From NCBI GenBank assembly GCA_032681305.1, contig CP136340.1, positions 744,001 to 808,000 of the forward strand: a DNA stretch of 64,000 nucleotides. The letters run 5' to 3'. Made by a program: the position numbers and the translations under genes. Under the pieces are notes generated by a model that was not told where the DNA came from, searched no databases, and saw only the letters and a list, made by a program, of their open reading frames with translations. Numbering within the stretch: position 1 is the first letter of the stretch; each line of letters starts with the position of its first letter. The DNA comes from HIMB114 sp008638005. Its GTDB lineage: Bacteria; Pseudomonadota; Alphaproteobacteria; Pelagibacterales; Pelagibacteraceae. This document shows, piece after piece, positions 1 through 6,458 of the stretch.

Positions 1-1
1 T

Positions 2-715
2 ATACTTTTAGGTCAAAATGTTAGCGCGTACAAGAATAATGAAATTACTTTAGCGAAATTAATAAAAAAAATTTGTAAAATAGAAAGTATTGAAAGAGTT
101 AGATTTACAACATCACACCCAAATGATTTTGATGAAGAATTAATTTTACTCTTTTCAGAAGAACCAAAATTAATGCCCCAATTACATTTACCAGTTCAAT
201 CAGGATCGGATAAAATTTTGAAGCTAATGAACAGAAATCACACTTGTTTAGATTATTTAAAATTAATAGAAAAATTTAAAAAAAGTAAACCTGACATTCA
301 ATTTTCTAGTGATTTTATAATTGGTTTTCCTGGTGAAGATGAAGAGGATCATCAAGATACTATTAATTTAATAAAAGAAGTTAATTTTACTTTATCCTAC
401 TCTTTTATTTATAGTCAAAGACCAGGAACACCGGCAACAAATTTAGATAAACTTCCAAAAGACTTATGTCAAAAAAGACTGGAAGAAATTCAAGGAATTT
501 TATTTAAACAGCAAGTCGAGTTTAATCATTCAATGGTTAGCAAAGAGAATACTGTTTTGTTTGAAAATCGAACAACACAAGGAGACCAATTTTTTGGAAG
601 AAATCAATACATGACACCTGTTTTTGTAAAAAATGACTTAATTAGTGCTGGAGAAATTAAGAAAATTTTAATACAAGATGCTAATAGAAATAATTTATTT
701 GGAAAAATAGCTTAA
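2..715 (+). CDS. miaB: tRNA-2-methylthio-N6-dimethylallyladenosine synthase MiaB, 3' part
   Basis: The gene is cut by the left edge; its frame is open from base 2, so the visible 237 residues are the C-terminal half. MiaB is a radical-SAM iron-sulfur enzyme that adds a methylthio group to i6A37 in tRNAs reading UNN codons. The visible part opens with LLGQNVSAY, the characteristic MiaB segment after the first cluster domain. It continues with QLHLPVQSGSDKIL and IIGFPGE of the radical-SAM barrel and ends in a TRAM-like RNA-binding domain (about the last 60 residues). The N-terminal cysteines and the CxxxCxxC cluster motif lie outside the window. The phoH-like gene follows after 4 bp, as in the alphaproteobacterial miaB-phoH-ybeY-corC cluster. 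Confidence 0.95.
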   Translation: MLLGQNVSAYKNNEITLAKLIKKICKIESIERVRFTTSHPNDFDEELILLFSEEPKLMPQLHLPVQSGSDKILKLMNRNHTCLDYLKLIEKFKKSKPDIQFSSDFIIGFPGEDEEDHQDTINLIKEVNFTLSYSFIYSQRPGTPATNLDKLPKDLCQKRLEEIQGILFKQQVEFNHSMVSKENTVLFENRTTQGDQFFGRNQYMTPVFVKNDLISAGEIKKILIQDANRNNLFGKIA

Positions 716-719
716 ATTT

Positions 720-1688
720 TTGTCTACTAATCTCTTTCAAATTATAGAAAACGACAGTCTAACCACAAGTCTTTATATTAATGACAATAACGCCTTGAAT
801 AAAGTTGTTGGAGTTCAGGATAGCTTTTTAAAAATTTTAGAAACACTTTCAGGCACAGTCATAAATTTAAGAGGAAACTTAATAACGATTAAAGGTGAGA
901 ACTCTAAAATTAAGAATGTAATTAATACGATTAACCAGTTGTTACAAAAATCTAATAGTAAAGAACTTGAAGAGGAAGATGTAAAATCAATTTATCATTT
1001 TGAAACTTCTAAAGAAAATGATTTTTTGAGTAGTGATGTTGTCATTAAAACTCCTAAAAAAAATATTTTTGCAAGAACAGAAAAACAAAAAAAATACATC
1101 AATAATTTAGTTAGCAGTAATATTATATTTTCCTTAGGACCTGCTGGAACCGGTAAAACTTACCTTGCAGTTGCAGTTGCAGTTAGCAAATTGATTAGTG
1201 GAGAAGTAAAAAAAATAATTTTATCAAGGCCTGCTGTTGAAGCTGGAGAAAATTTAGGTTTTTTACCAGGGGACCTTAAGGAAAAAATTGATCCTTATCT
1301 CATACCCCTTTATGACTCTTTATATGAGCTAGTTGGATATGAAAAAATGCAAAAAAAGATCGAAGATGGCACTGTTGAAATTGCTCCACTAGCTTTTATG
1401 AGAGGGCGTACTTTAAAAGACTCGTTTGTTATTTTAGATGAAGCTCAAAATGCAACAGATACTCAAATTAAAATGTTTTTGACTAGACTGGGCAAAAATA
1501 CAACTATGGTTGTAAATGGTGACCCAAGTCAAATTGATTTACCGCCTTCAAAATCGTCAGGGTTATTAAAATCAGTAAACATTTTGGATAATTTAGATGA
1601 AATAAAAATTACTCGATTTGATACCACCGATGTTCAAAGACATCCTCTCGTATCAAAAATTATTGATGCTTATAAAAAAAATCAATAA
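720..1688 (+). CDS. ybeZ: PhoH-like ATPase (YbeZ)
   Basis: This 322-residue protein belongs to the PhoH/YbeZ family of P-loop ATPases, linked in other bacteria to RNA and ribosome quality control with YbeY. Walker A is GPAGTGKT at residues 140-147 and Walker B is VILDEAQ at 237-243. The KH-like N-terminal region (about 30-75) fits the family. The start is the TTG at 720, four bases after the miaB stop; there is no earlier in-frame ATG and no clear Shine-Dalgarno, so translation probably depends on coupling to miaB. The stop overlaps the ybeY start (TAATG). The pairing with ybeY is conserved across proteobacteria. The biochemical role is known only by family. Confidence 0.93.
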   Translation: MSTNLFQIIENDSLTTSLYINDNNALNKVVGVQDSFLKILETLSGTVINLRGNLITIKGENSKIKNVINTINQLLQKSNSKELEEEDVKSIYHFETSKENDFLSSDVVIKTPKKNIFARTEKQKKYINNLVSSNIIFSLGPAGTGKTYLAVAVAVSKLISGEVKKIILSRPAVEAGENLGFLPGDLKEKIDPYLIPLYDSLYELVGYEKMQKKIEDGTVEIAPLAFMRGRTLKDSFVILDEAQNATDTQIKMFLTRLGKNTTMVVNGDPSQIDLPPSKSSGLLKSVNILDNLDEIKITRFDTTDVQRHPLVSKIIDAYKKNQ

Positions 1689-2140
1689 TGCACAAAATAA
1701 ATATTAATTTTGATACCTTAAAATGGAAAAAAAATATTCAAAATATTGAGCAAATTACAAAATTAATTCTAAAAAAATCAGTAAAATTAGATAAAAAATT
1801 TAAAAATAAGAAAACTGAAATGACTGTTTTGCTAACAGATACTAAGAAAATGGAAAAATTAAATTTAAAATTTAGAAATAAAAAAAAAGATACAGATATA
1901 CTTTCTTTTCCTTCAGAAAACTCAGTTTTTTATGAAAAAAAAATAAAATGTAAAAATATCTATTTTGGTGATTTAGCATTATCTTTTAGCTTTATAAAAA
2001 AACAAAAGGAAAACTTTAGTGATTACTATAAAAAAATCCTTGTGCATGGTTTTTTACATTTAATTGGATATGATCATGATAATCAAAAAAATTTTATAAA
2101 AATGGAAAAAGCTCAAAATAAAATTTTAAAATTGCTATGA
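1688..2140 (+). CDS. ybeY: Endoribonuclease YbeY (rRNA maturation)
   Basis: YbeY is a zinc-dependent endoribonuclease needed for 16S rRNA 3'-end maturation and late ribosome quality control in the cytoplasm. The zinc site HGFLHLIGYDH is intact, with His120, His124 and His130 as expected ligands. The preceding segment NLKFRNKKKDTDILSFP (about 59-75) is the other conserved block of the UPF0054 family. At 150 residues it has normal length. Its N-terminal half is unusually lysine-rich, in line with the A-rich base composition. Its start overlaps the phoH stop by one base and its stop overlaps the corC start by four (ATGA), which indicates a translationally coupled operon. Confidence 0.95.
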   Translation: MHKININFDTLKWKKNIQNIEQITKLILKKSVKLDKKFKNKKTEMTVLLTDTKKMEKLNLKFRNKKKDTDILSFPSENSVFYEKKIKCKNIYFGDLALSFSFIKKQKENFSDYYKKILVHGFLHLIGYDHDNQKNFIKMEKAQNKILKLL

Positions 2141-2979
2141 GTAATAAAGAAAACTTAAACCTAATAACCAAGATTCTTAAAAAAATTAATTTATTTAATA
2201 ATGATCAAAGTTTGAGGGATAGTTTGCAAGATGTTATTGATGAGAAATCTAATGATAGCAACATTAGCACGGATTTAACATCTAAAGAAAAGTCTATTTT
2301 AAATAATATTTTAAGTATTAATAAACTTAAAGTTGATGATGTTATGATTCCTAGAGCATCAATTATAGCTGTTCCGAGTAACTGTACTTTTGAAAATTTA
2401 ATTGAAATTATTGAAGATGAGTCCCATTCTAGAATGCCTGTATATCGTAAGGATTTGGATGATATTTTGGGAATGATACATATTAAAGATATTATAAAGT
2501 TTGCAGGTTCTAAAAACTCAATGTTCAAAATTCAAAGTGTTTTAAGAGAAGTATTGTTTGTACCACCGACTATGCCAGTATTAAATCTATTACTTAAAAT
2601 GCAGGCAACCAAACTGCATATGGCACTTGTAATTGATGAGCATGGTGGAACTGATGGGTTGGTTACGATTGAAGATGTAGTCGAAGAAATTGTTGGAGAA
2701 ATAGAAGACGAACATGATGAAGAGGATGATTTTAACTTTAAAAAAATTAGTAATAATTCCTTTGAAGCAAAAGCTGAAATGACATTAGAAGAGTTTAATA
2801 ATGAAACTCAATTTGGAATTGCCCAAGAAAATGTAGATACGTTGGGCGGTTATATTTTCTCAAAAATTAATAGAGTTCCTTGTAATGGCGAGGTTATTAA
2901 GGATGATAATAAGTATTTATTTGAAATTCTAGATGCTGATCCAAGAAGAATAAAGAAGATAAGAGTATCAAAAGCCTAA
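2137..2979 (+). CDS. corC: CorC/HlyC-family CBS-domain protein
   Basis: A 280-residue soluble protein with two CBS domains (about residues 60-185, beginning at KVDDVMIPRASI) and a C-terminal CorC/HlyC transporter-associated domain (about 195-278, ending DPRRIKKIRV). Family members are linked to magnesium/cobalt efflux and have been annotated as hemolysin-like. The transmembrane DUF21 domain of longer relatives is absent, as is normal for the YbeX type. An acidic stretch around EIEDEHDEEDD lies between the two parts. It is the fourth gene of the miaB cluster. In many alphaproteobacteria lnt follows here; in this window metK follows after 42 bp. Confidence 0.93.
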   Translation: MSNKENLNLITKILKKINLFNNDQSLRDSLQDVIDEKSNDSNISTDLTSKEKSILNNILSINKLKVDDVMIPRASIIAVPSNCTFENLIEIIEDESHSRMPVYRKDLDDILGMIHIKDIIKFAGSKNSMFKIQSVLREVLFVPPTMPVLNLLLKMQATKLHMALVIDEHGGTDGLVTIEDVVEEIVGEIEDEHDEEDDFNFKKISNNSFEAKAEMTLEEFNNETQFGIAQENVDTLGGYIFSKINRVPCNGEVIKDDNKYLFEILDADPRRIKKIRVSKA

Positions 2980-2985
2980 TAGTTT

Positions 2986-3012
2986 TTGACAAATTAGTTA
3001 ATACTTTATAAA
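2986..3012 (+). promoter_or_regulatory. Candidate sigma70 promoter of metK
   Basis: The 42 bp between corC and metK contain a perfect -35 hexamer TTGACA (2986-2991) and, after 15 bp, TATAAA (3007-3012), a five-of-six -10 match. The predicted start point would lie within a few bases of the metK GTG at 3022, so the transcript would be leaderless or nearly so. The spacer is shorter than the 17 bp optimum. This is read by eye only. Confidence 0.5.
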
Positions 3013-3021
3013 TCACTTTTT

Positions 3022-4182
3022 GTGAAAAATTATACTTTTACGTCAGAGTCTGTTTCTGAAGGTCATCCAGACAAAGTTTGCGATATTATATCTGATACAG
3101 TAGTTGATTTATTTTTTTCAAAATTTAATGAAAGTAGAGTTGCCTGTGAAACATTAACCACTACTAATAAAGTTGTTTTAGCGGGGGAAGTTAGAGGCCC
3201 GTCAATCAGCTCTGAAGAGATAGAGCAGCATGTAAGAAATTCCATAAAAGAGATTGGTTATGAACAAGATGGTTTTCATCATGAAAAATTAGAGTTTTTT
3301 AATTATCTTCATGAACAATCTAGCGATATTGCTCAAGGTGTAGACTCATCTGGAAATGAAAAAGACGAAGGCGCTGGTGACCAAGGAATAATGTTTGGTT
3401 ATGCATGCAATGAAACAAAAGAATTAATGCCCGCCCCAATTACCTATTCGCATAAAATTTTAGAAAAATTAGCTGAAGTTCGAAAATCGGGCAAAGAGAG
3501 TGGACTAGGTCCAGACTCGAAAAGTCAAGTATCTGTAATTTATAAAGATGGAATTCCTCAAGGTGTTTCGTCAATTGTAATATCAACTCAGCATGATGAA
3601 AAACTAAATCAAGATGATGTAAAAAATATAGTTGCTCCTTACGTAAAAGAAATTTTACCTGCCGGATGGACATGTCCTGAAGATAAATTTTATGTAAATC
3701 CCACAGGACGATTTGTTATAGGTGGTCCTGATGGAGATGCTGGTCTGACTGGAAGAAAGATTATTGTTGATACTTATGGTGGTGCCGCTCCCCATGGTGG
3801 TGGAGCATTTTCAGGTAAAGATCCAACCAAAGTTGATAGATCGGCCGCATATGTTTCAAGATATTTAGCAAAGAATATTGTTGCCTCTGGTTTAACCGAC
3901 AGATGTTTAATTCAATTGTCATATGCCATTGGCGTGTCACAGCCACTTTCAATTTACATAAATTTATTTGATGAAAATGAAATGCTAGCATCTAAAGTTG
4001 AAGATGTGATTAGAAAAGAAATTAATTTAAGCCCAAGAGGAATTAGAGAAATTTTAAAATTAAATAATCCAATTTACAAAAAAACTGCATCTTATGGACA
4101 TTTTGGAAGAGAGCCTGGTAAAGATGGAACATTCACATGGGAAAGAACTGATTTAACGGATCTGTTCAAAAGTTTAGTATAA
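3022..4182 (+). CDS. metK: S-adenosylmethionine synthetase
   Basis: MetK makes S-adenosylmethionine from methionine and ATP in the cytoplasm. The 386-residue product carries the family signatures GHPDKVCD (14-21), GAGDQGIMFGYA in the ATP-binding part, and GGGAFSGKDPTKVD in the central domain; length is normal. The GTG at 3022 gives the canonical start M-x-x-YTFTSESVSEGHPDK, so the non-ATG start is well supported. No Shine-Dalgarno is visible, and a TTGACA/TATAAA promoter ends about 10 bp upstream. The stop overlaps the ATG of trmB (TAATG). AhcY, which disposes of the S-adenosylhomocysteine formed from this product, is encoded at 39497-40783. Confidence 0.98.
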   Translation: MKNYTFTSESVSEGHPDKVCDIISDTVVDLFFSKFNESRVACETLTTTNKVVLAGEVRGPSISSEEIEQHVRNSIKEIGYEQDGFHHEKLEFFNYLHEQSSDIAQGVDSSGNEKDEGAGDQGIMFGYACNETKELMPAPITYSHKILEKLAEVRKSGKESGLGPDSKSQVSVIYKDGIPQGVSSIVISTQHDEKLNQDDVKNIVAPYVKEILPAGWTCPEDKFYVNPTGRFVIGGPDGDAGLTGRKIIVDTYGGAAPHGGGAFSGKDPTKVDRSAAYVSRYLAKNIVASGLTDRCLIQLSYAIGVSQPLSIYINLFDENEMLASKVEDVIRKEINLSPRGIREILKLNNPIYKKTASYGHFGREPGKDGTFTWERTDLTDLFKSLV

Positions 4183-4816
4183 TGAAAAAAAAAGTTTTTT
4201 TTGGCCGTTTACAATCTAGGAATTTGTCGCCACTAAAAAAAAAAGTTTAAATAAATTTTTAAAAAATCAAAAAATTACTACAAATTTTTTTCAAAGAAGA
4301 AAAAAAATAATTATTGAAATCGGTTCAGGTATTGGTGAAAATTTAATTTATCTTGCAAAAAAATTTCCAAAGTTCAAAATCATTGGCATTGAACCTTTCA
4401 AGAATGGTTTAGTGAATACAGCTCATTATTGTTTAGAAAATAAGATAAAAAATATTTATTTGTATCCGCAGGTTTTTGAAAAATTTAGCAGGAGGTATAA
4501 AAAATTTTATTTTGATCAGTGTTATGTTTTTTTCCCTGATCCATGGCCTAAAAAAAGGCATCATAAGAGAAGGCTTGTGAATTATAATTTTTTAAAGTCA
4601 CTGATTGATCACTGCAATAAAGGTGGACAAGTATTCTTTGGTACTGACAATACAGACTATTTTGATGATGTTTTAAAATCAACTAAGCTTATTAAAGCCT
4701 CCAAAATCATAAAAATTAAATTATTAAAAAAAACTCCTACTGTAATTACAAAATATCATCATAGAGCATTAAAACTTAATAATATTATTAGCTTTTTAAA
4801 GATTGATAAACTTTAG
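4182..4816 (+). CDS. trmB: tRNA (guanine-N7)-methyltransferase TrmB, with apparent -1 frameshift
   Basis: TrmB forms m7G46 in tRNA variable loops using S-adenosylmethionine. The gene is split between two frames. From the ATG at 4182, frame 1 reads MKKKVFFGRLQSRNLSPLKKK, which matches a TrmB N-terminus (YGR..GR.L), then stops at 4248. The rest, including IIIEIGSGIGENL (SAM-binding motif I), IGIEPFKNG and FPDPWPKKRHHKRRL (the TrmB signature), is in the frame two bases later, open only from 4220 with no ATG, GTG or TTG before 4412. The switch falls in ten consecutive A at 4235-4244. One extra A, or a -1 slip, restores an uninterrupted protein of about 211 residues, normal for the family. A start at GTG 4412 would lack motif I and be inactive. 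It could be an assembly indel, transcriptional slippage or a real mutation. Confidence 0.85.
4235..4244 (+). other. A10 homopolymer at the trmB frame switch (candidate slippage site)
   Basis: Ten adenines follow CT in codons 18-21 of trmB, read as CTA AAA AAA AAA GTT in the starting frame. The upstream frame meets a TAA only a few codons later (4248-4250), while the downstream frame is open across the run. The geometry needs a -1 event: one base re-read by the ribosome, or one A added by RNA polymerase. Homopolymers of nine or more A are known substrates for polymerase slippage in AT-rich genomes, and are also typical sequencing errors. Confidence 0.75.
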
Positions 4817-4852
4817 ATAATCGTTTAATTATCATCAAAATTTATTAAATTC

Positions 4853-4879
4853 AAAATGGGCTTAGGCCCATTTTTTTTT
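4853..4879 (+). terminator. Intrinsic terminator-like hairpin between trmB and nusA
   Basis: A 9-bp stem AAAATGGGC (4853-4861) and GCCCATTTT (4866-4874) closes a TTAG loop, and nine T run from 4871 to 4879. This is a textbook Rho-independent terminator. It ends only 13 bp before the nusA ATG, too little room for a separate promoter. It therefore either ends trmB transcripts with partial read-through or acts as an attenuator in the nusA leader. A weaker inverted repeat GATAAT/ATTATC lies just before it (4816-4833). Confidence 0.8.
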
Positions 4880-4892
4880 ATAACTTGTTAAA

Positions 4893-6437
4893 ATGTTAAA
4901 TAATAGAATTGATAGTACAGAACTAATTAGGATTGCTGAAGCAGTTGCAGCAGAAAAATCAATAGATAAGGACCTTGTCTTAACTTCAATGGAAACTGCG
5001 ATTGAGAAAGCGGCAAGAACTCGTTATGGAACTGAAAATGATATATATGTTAGTATTGATCGTCAAAGCGGAATTATTGAGCTTGGTAGAAAATTAAAAG
5101 TTGTTGAAAAGGTTTTAGAAAGTCACTCTGAAATAGGAATTGATGAGGCTAAAGAAAAAAATCCTGAAATAAAACTAGGTGATGAAATAAAAGAAGAGTT
5201 GCCTCCTATAGATTTTGGAAGAATTGCAGCTCAAACTGCTAAGCAAGTTATATCAGTCCAAATTAGAGATGCAGAAAGAGACAGGCAGTTCAATGAATTT
5301 AAAGATAAGGTTGGAGAAATCTTAAGTGGTATTGTTAAAAGATCTGAATTTGGAAATATCATAGTAGACTTACAAAAATCTGAGGCTGTTATAAGAAGAG
5401 AAGAGTTGATACCAAGGGAAAATCTTAAAAATGGTGATCGTATAAAAGCATATTGTTATGACGTTAGAAGAGAAAACAAAGGACCACAAATTTTCTTATC
5501 AAGAGCTCATCCTCAATTTTTAGCAAAATTATTTCAACAAGAAGTTCCAGAAATTTATGAAGGAACAATTTCAATTAAATCTGTAGCAAGGGATCCAGGT
5601 AGTCGAGCAAAAATTTGTGTGCAATCAAAAGACAGTTCTATTGATCCAGTGGGTGCGTGCGTTGGAATGAGGGGAAGTAGAGTTCAAACGATTGTTAATG
5701 AATTACAGGGTGAAAAAATAGACATTATAAATTGGAGTGAAGATGTTGCATCATTAGTTGTAAGCGCTTTAGCTCCTGCAGAGGTTATGAAAGTTGTTTT
5801 GGATCAAGAAAATAGAAGAGCCGAGGTTGTGATTGATGAAAATAACTTAAGTAAAGCGATTGGAAGACGAGGACAGAATGTTAGGTTAGCTTCTAAGCTT
5901 TTAGATTATGAGATCGATATTTTAACAGATAAAGAAGAATCAGAAAAAAGACAAAGTGAATTTAAAGAAAACTCATCTAAATTAATTCAGGCGTTAGAGA
6001 TTGACACGACTATGGCCCAGTTACTGGTTTCAGAAGGCTTTAATACTATTAGAGATATTAATAATGCAAACGTTGATGATTTTTTAAAAATTGATGGTTT
6101 TGATGAAGAAACAGCTAAAGAGTTACAAGATAGAGCTAAAGAATTTTTAGAAGAAGAGGAAAAAGAAATTGCAAGTAAAGTTCAAGAGCTTGGTATCGAA
6201 GAAGACTTAGCAAATCATAAAGGTTTAACTTTGGGAATGCTTTTAACTTTAGGCGAAGAAAATATTAAAACACTTAAAGATTTTGCAGAACTTTCTACAG
6301 ATGAAATTATTGGTGGATATGATGAAATAAAGGGTAAAAGAGAAAAATTTGACGGTATTTTAGAAGAGTTTAGTATTTCTAGAAAAGATGCAGAAGATTT
6401 GATTATGCGTGCGCGTAAAAAAGTATTTAATTTTTAA
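4893..6437 (+). CDS. nusA: Transcription termination/antitermination factor NusA
   Basis: NusA binds RNA polymerase and nascent RNA, stimulating pausing and intrinsic termination and taking part in antitermination of rRNA operons. The 514-residue protein has the N-terminal polymerase-binding domain (about 1-130), an S1 domain (about 135-200, GEILSGIVKRSEFGNIIVDL) and two KH domains (GACVGMRGSRVQTIVNELQ and SKAIGRRGQNVRLAS). Two C-terminal acidic helix-hairpin-helix repeats follow, characteristic of alpha- and gammaproteobacteria. The rimP gene that precedes nusA in most bacteria is not between trmB and nusA here, and ylxR is missing between nusA and infB. A terminator-like hairpin ends 13 bp before the start codon, which may allow NusA to regulate its own synthesis. 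Confidence 0.97.
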   Translation: MLNNRIDSTELIRIAEAVAAEKSIDKDLVLTSMETAIEKAARTRYGTENDIYVSIDRQSGIIELGRKLKVVEKVLESHSEIGIDEAKEKNPEIKLGDEIKEELPPIDFGRIAAQTAKQVISVQIRDAERDRQFNEFKDKVGEILSGIVKRSEFGNIIVDLQKSEAVIRREELIPRENLKNGDRIKAYCYDVRRENKGPQIFLSRAHPQFLAKLFQQEVPEIYEGTISIKSVARDPGSRAKICVQSKDSSIDPVGACVGMRGSRVQTIVNELQGEKIDIINWSEDVASLVVSALAPAEVMKVVLDQENRRAEVVIDENNLSKAIGRRGQNVRLASKLLDYEIDILTDKEESEKRQSEFKENSSKLIQALEIDTTMAQLLVSEGFNTIRDINNANVDDFLKIDGFDEETAKELQDRAKEFLEEEEKEIASKVQELGIEEDLANHKGLTLGMLLTLGEENIKTLKDFAELSTDEIIGGYDEIKGKREKFDGILEEFSISRKDAEDLIMRARKKVFNF

Positions 6438-6458
6438 CAATGAGTTCCGAGGGAAAAA

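Noticed and set aside
2980..3021. SAM-responsive riboswitch (SAM-II, SAM-V or SAM-SAH type) before metK
   Set aside because: Only 42 bp separate corC and metK, they contain a promoter, and no pseudoknot-forming pairs or conserved bases of these classes are visible.
4412..4816. A short independent methyltransferase starting at GTG 4412
   Set aside because: It would lack SAM-binding motif I, which is encoded in the same frame just upstream; the frameshifted full-length trmB explains the region better.
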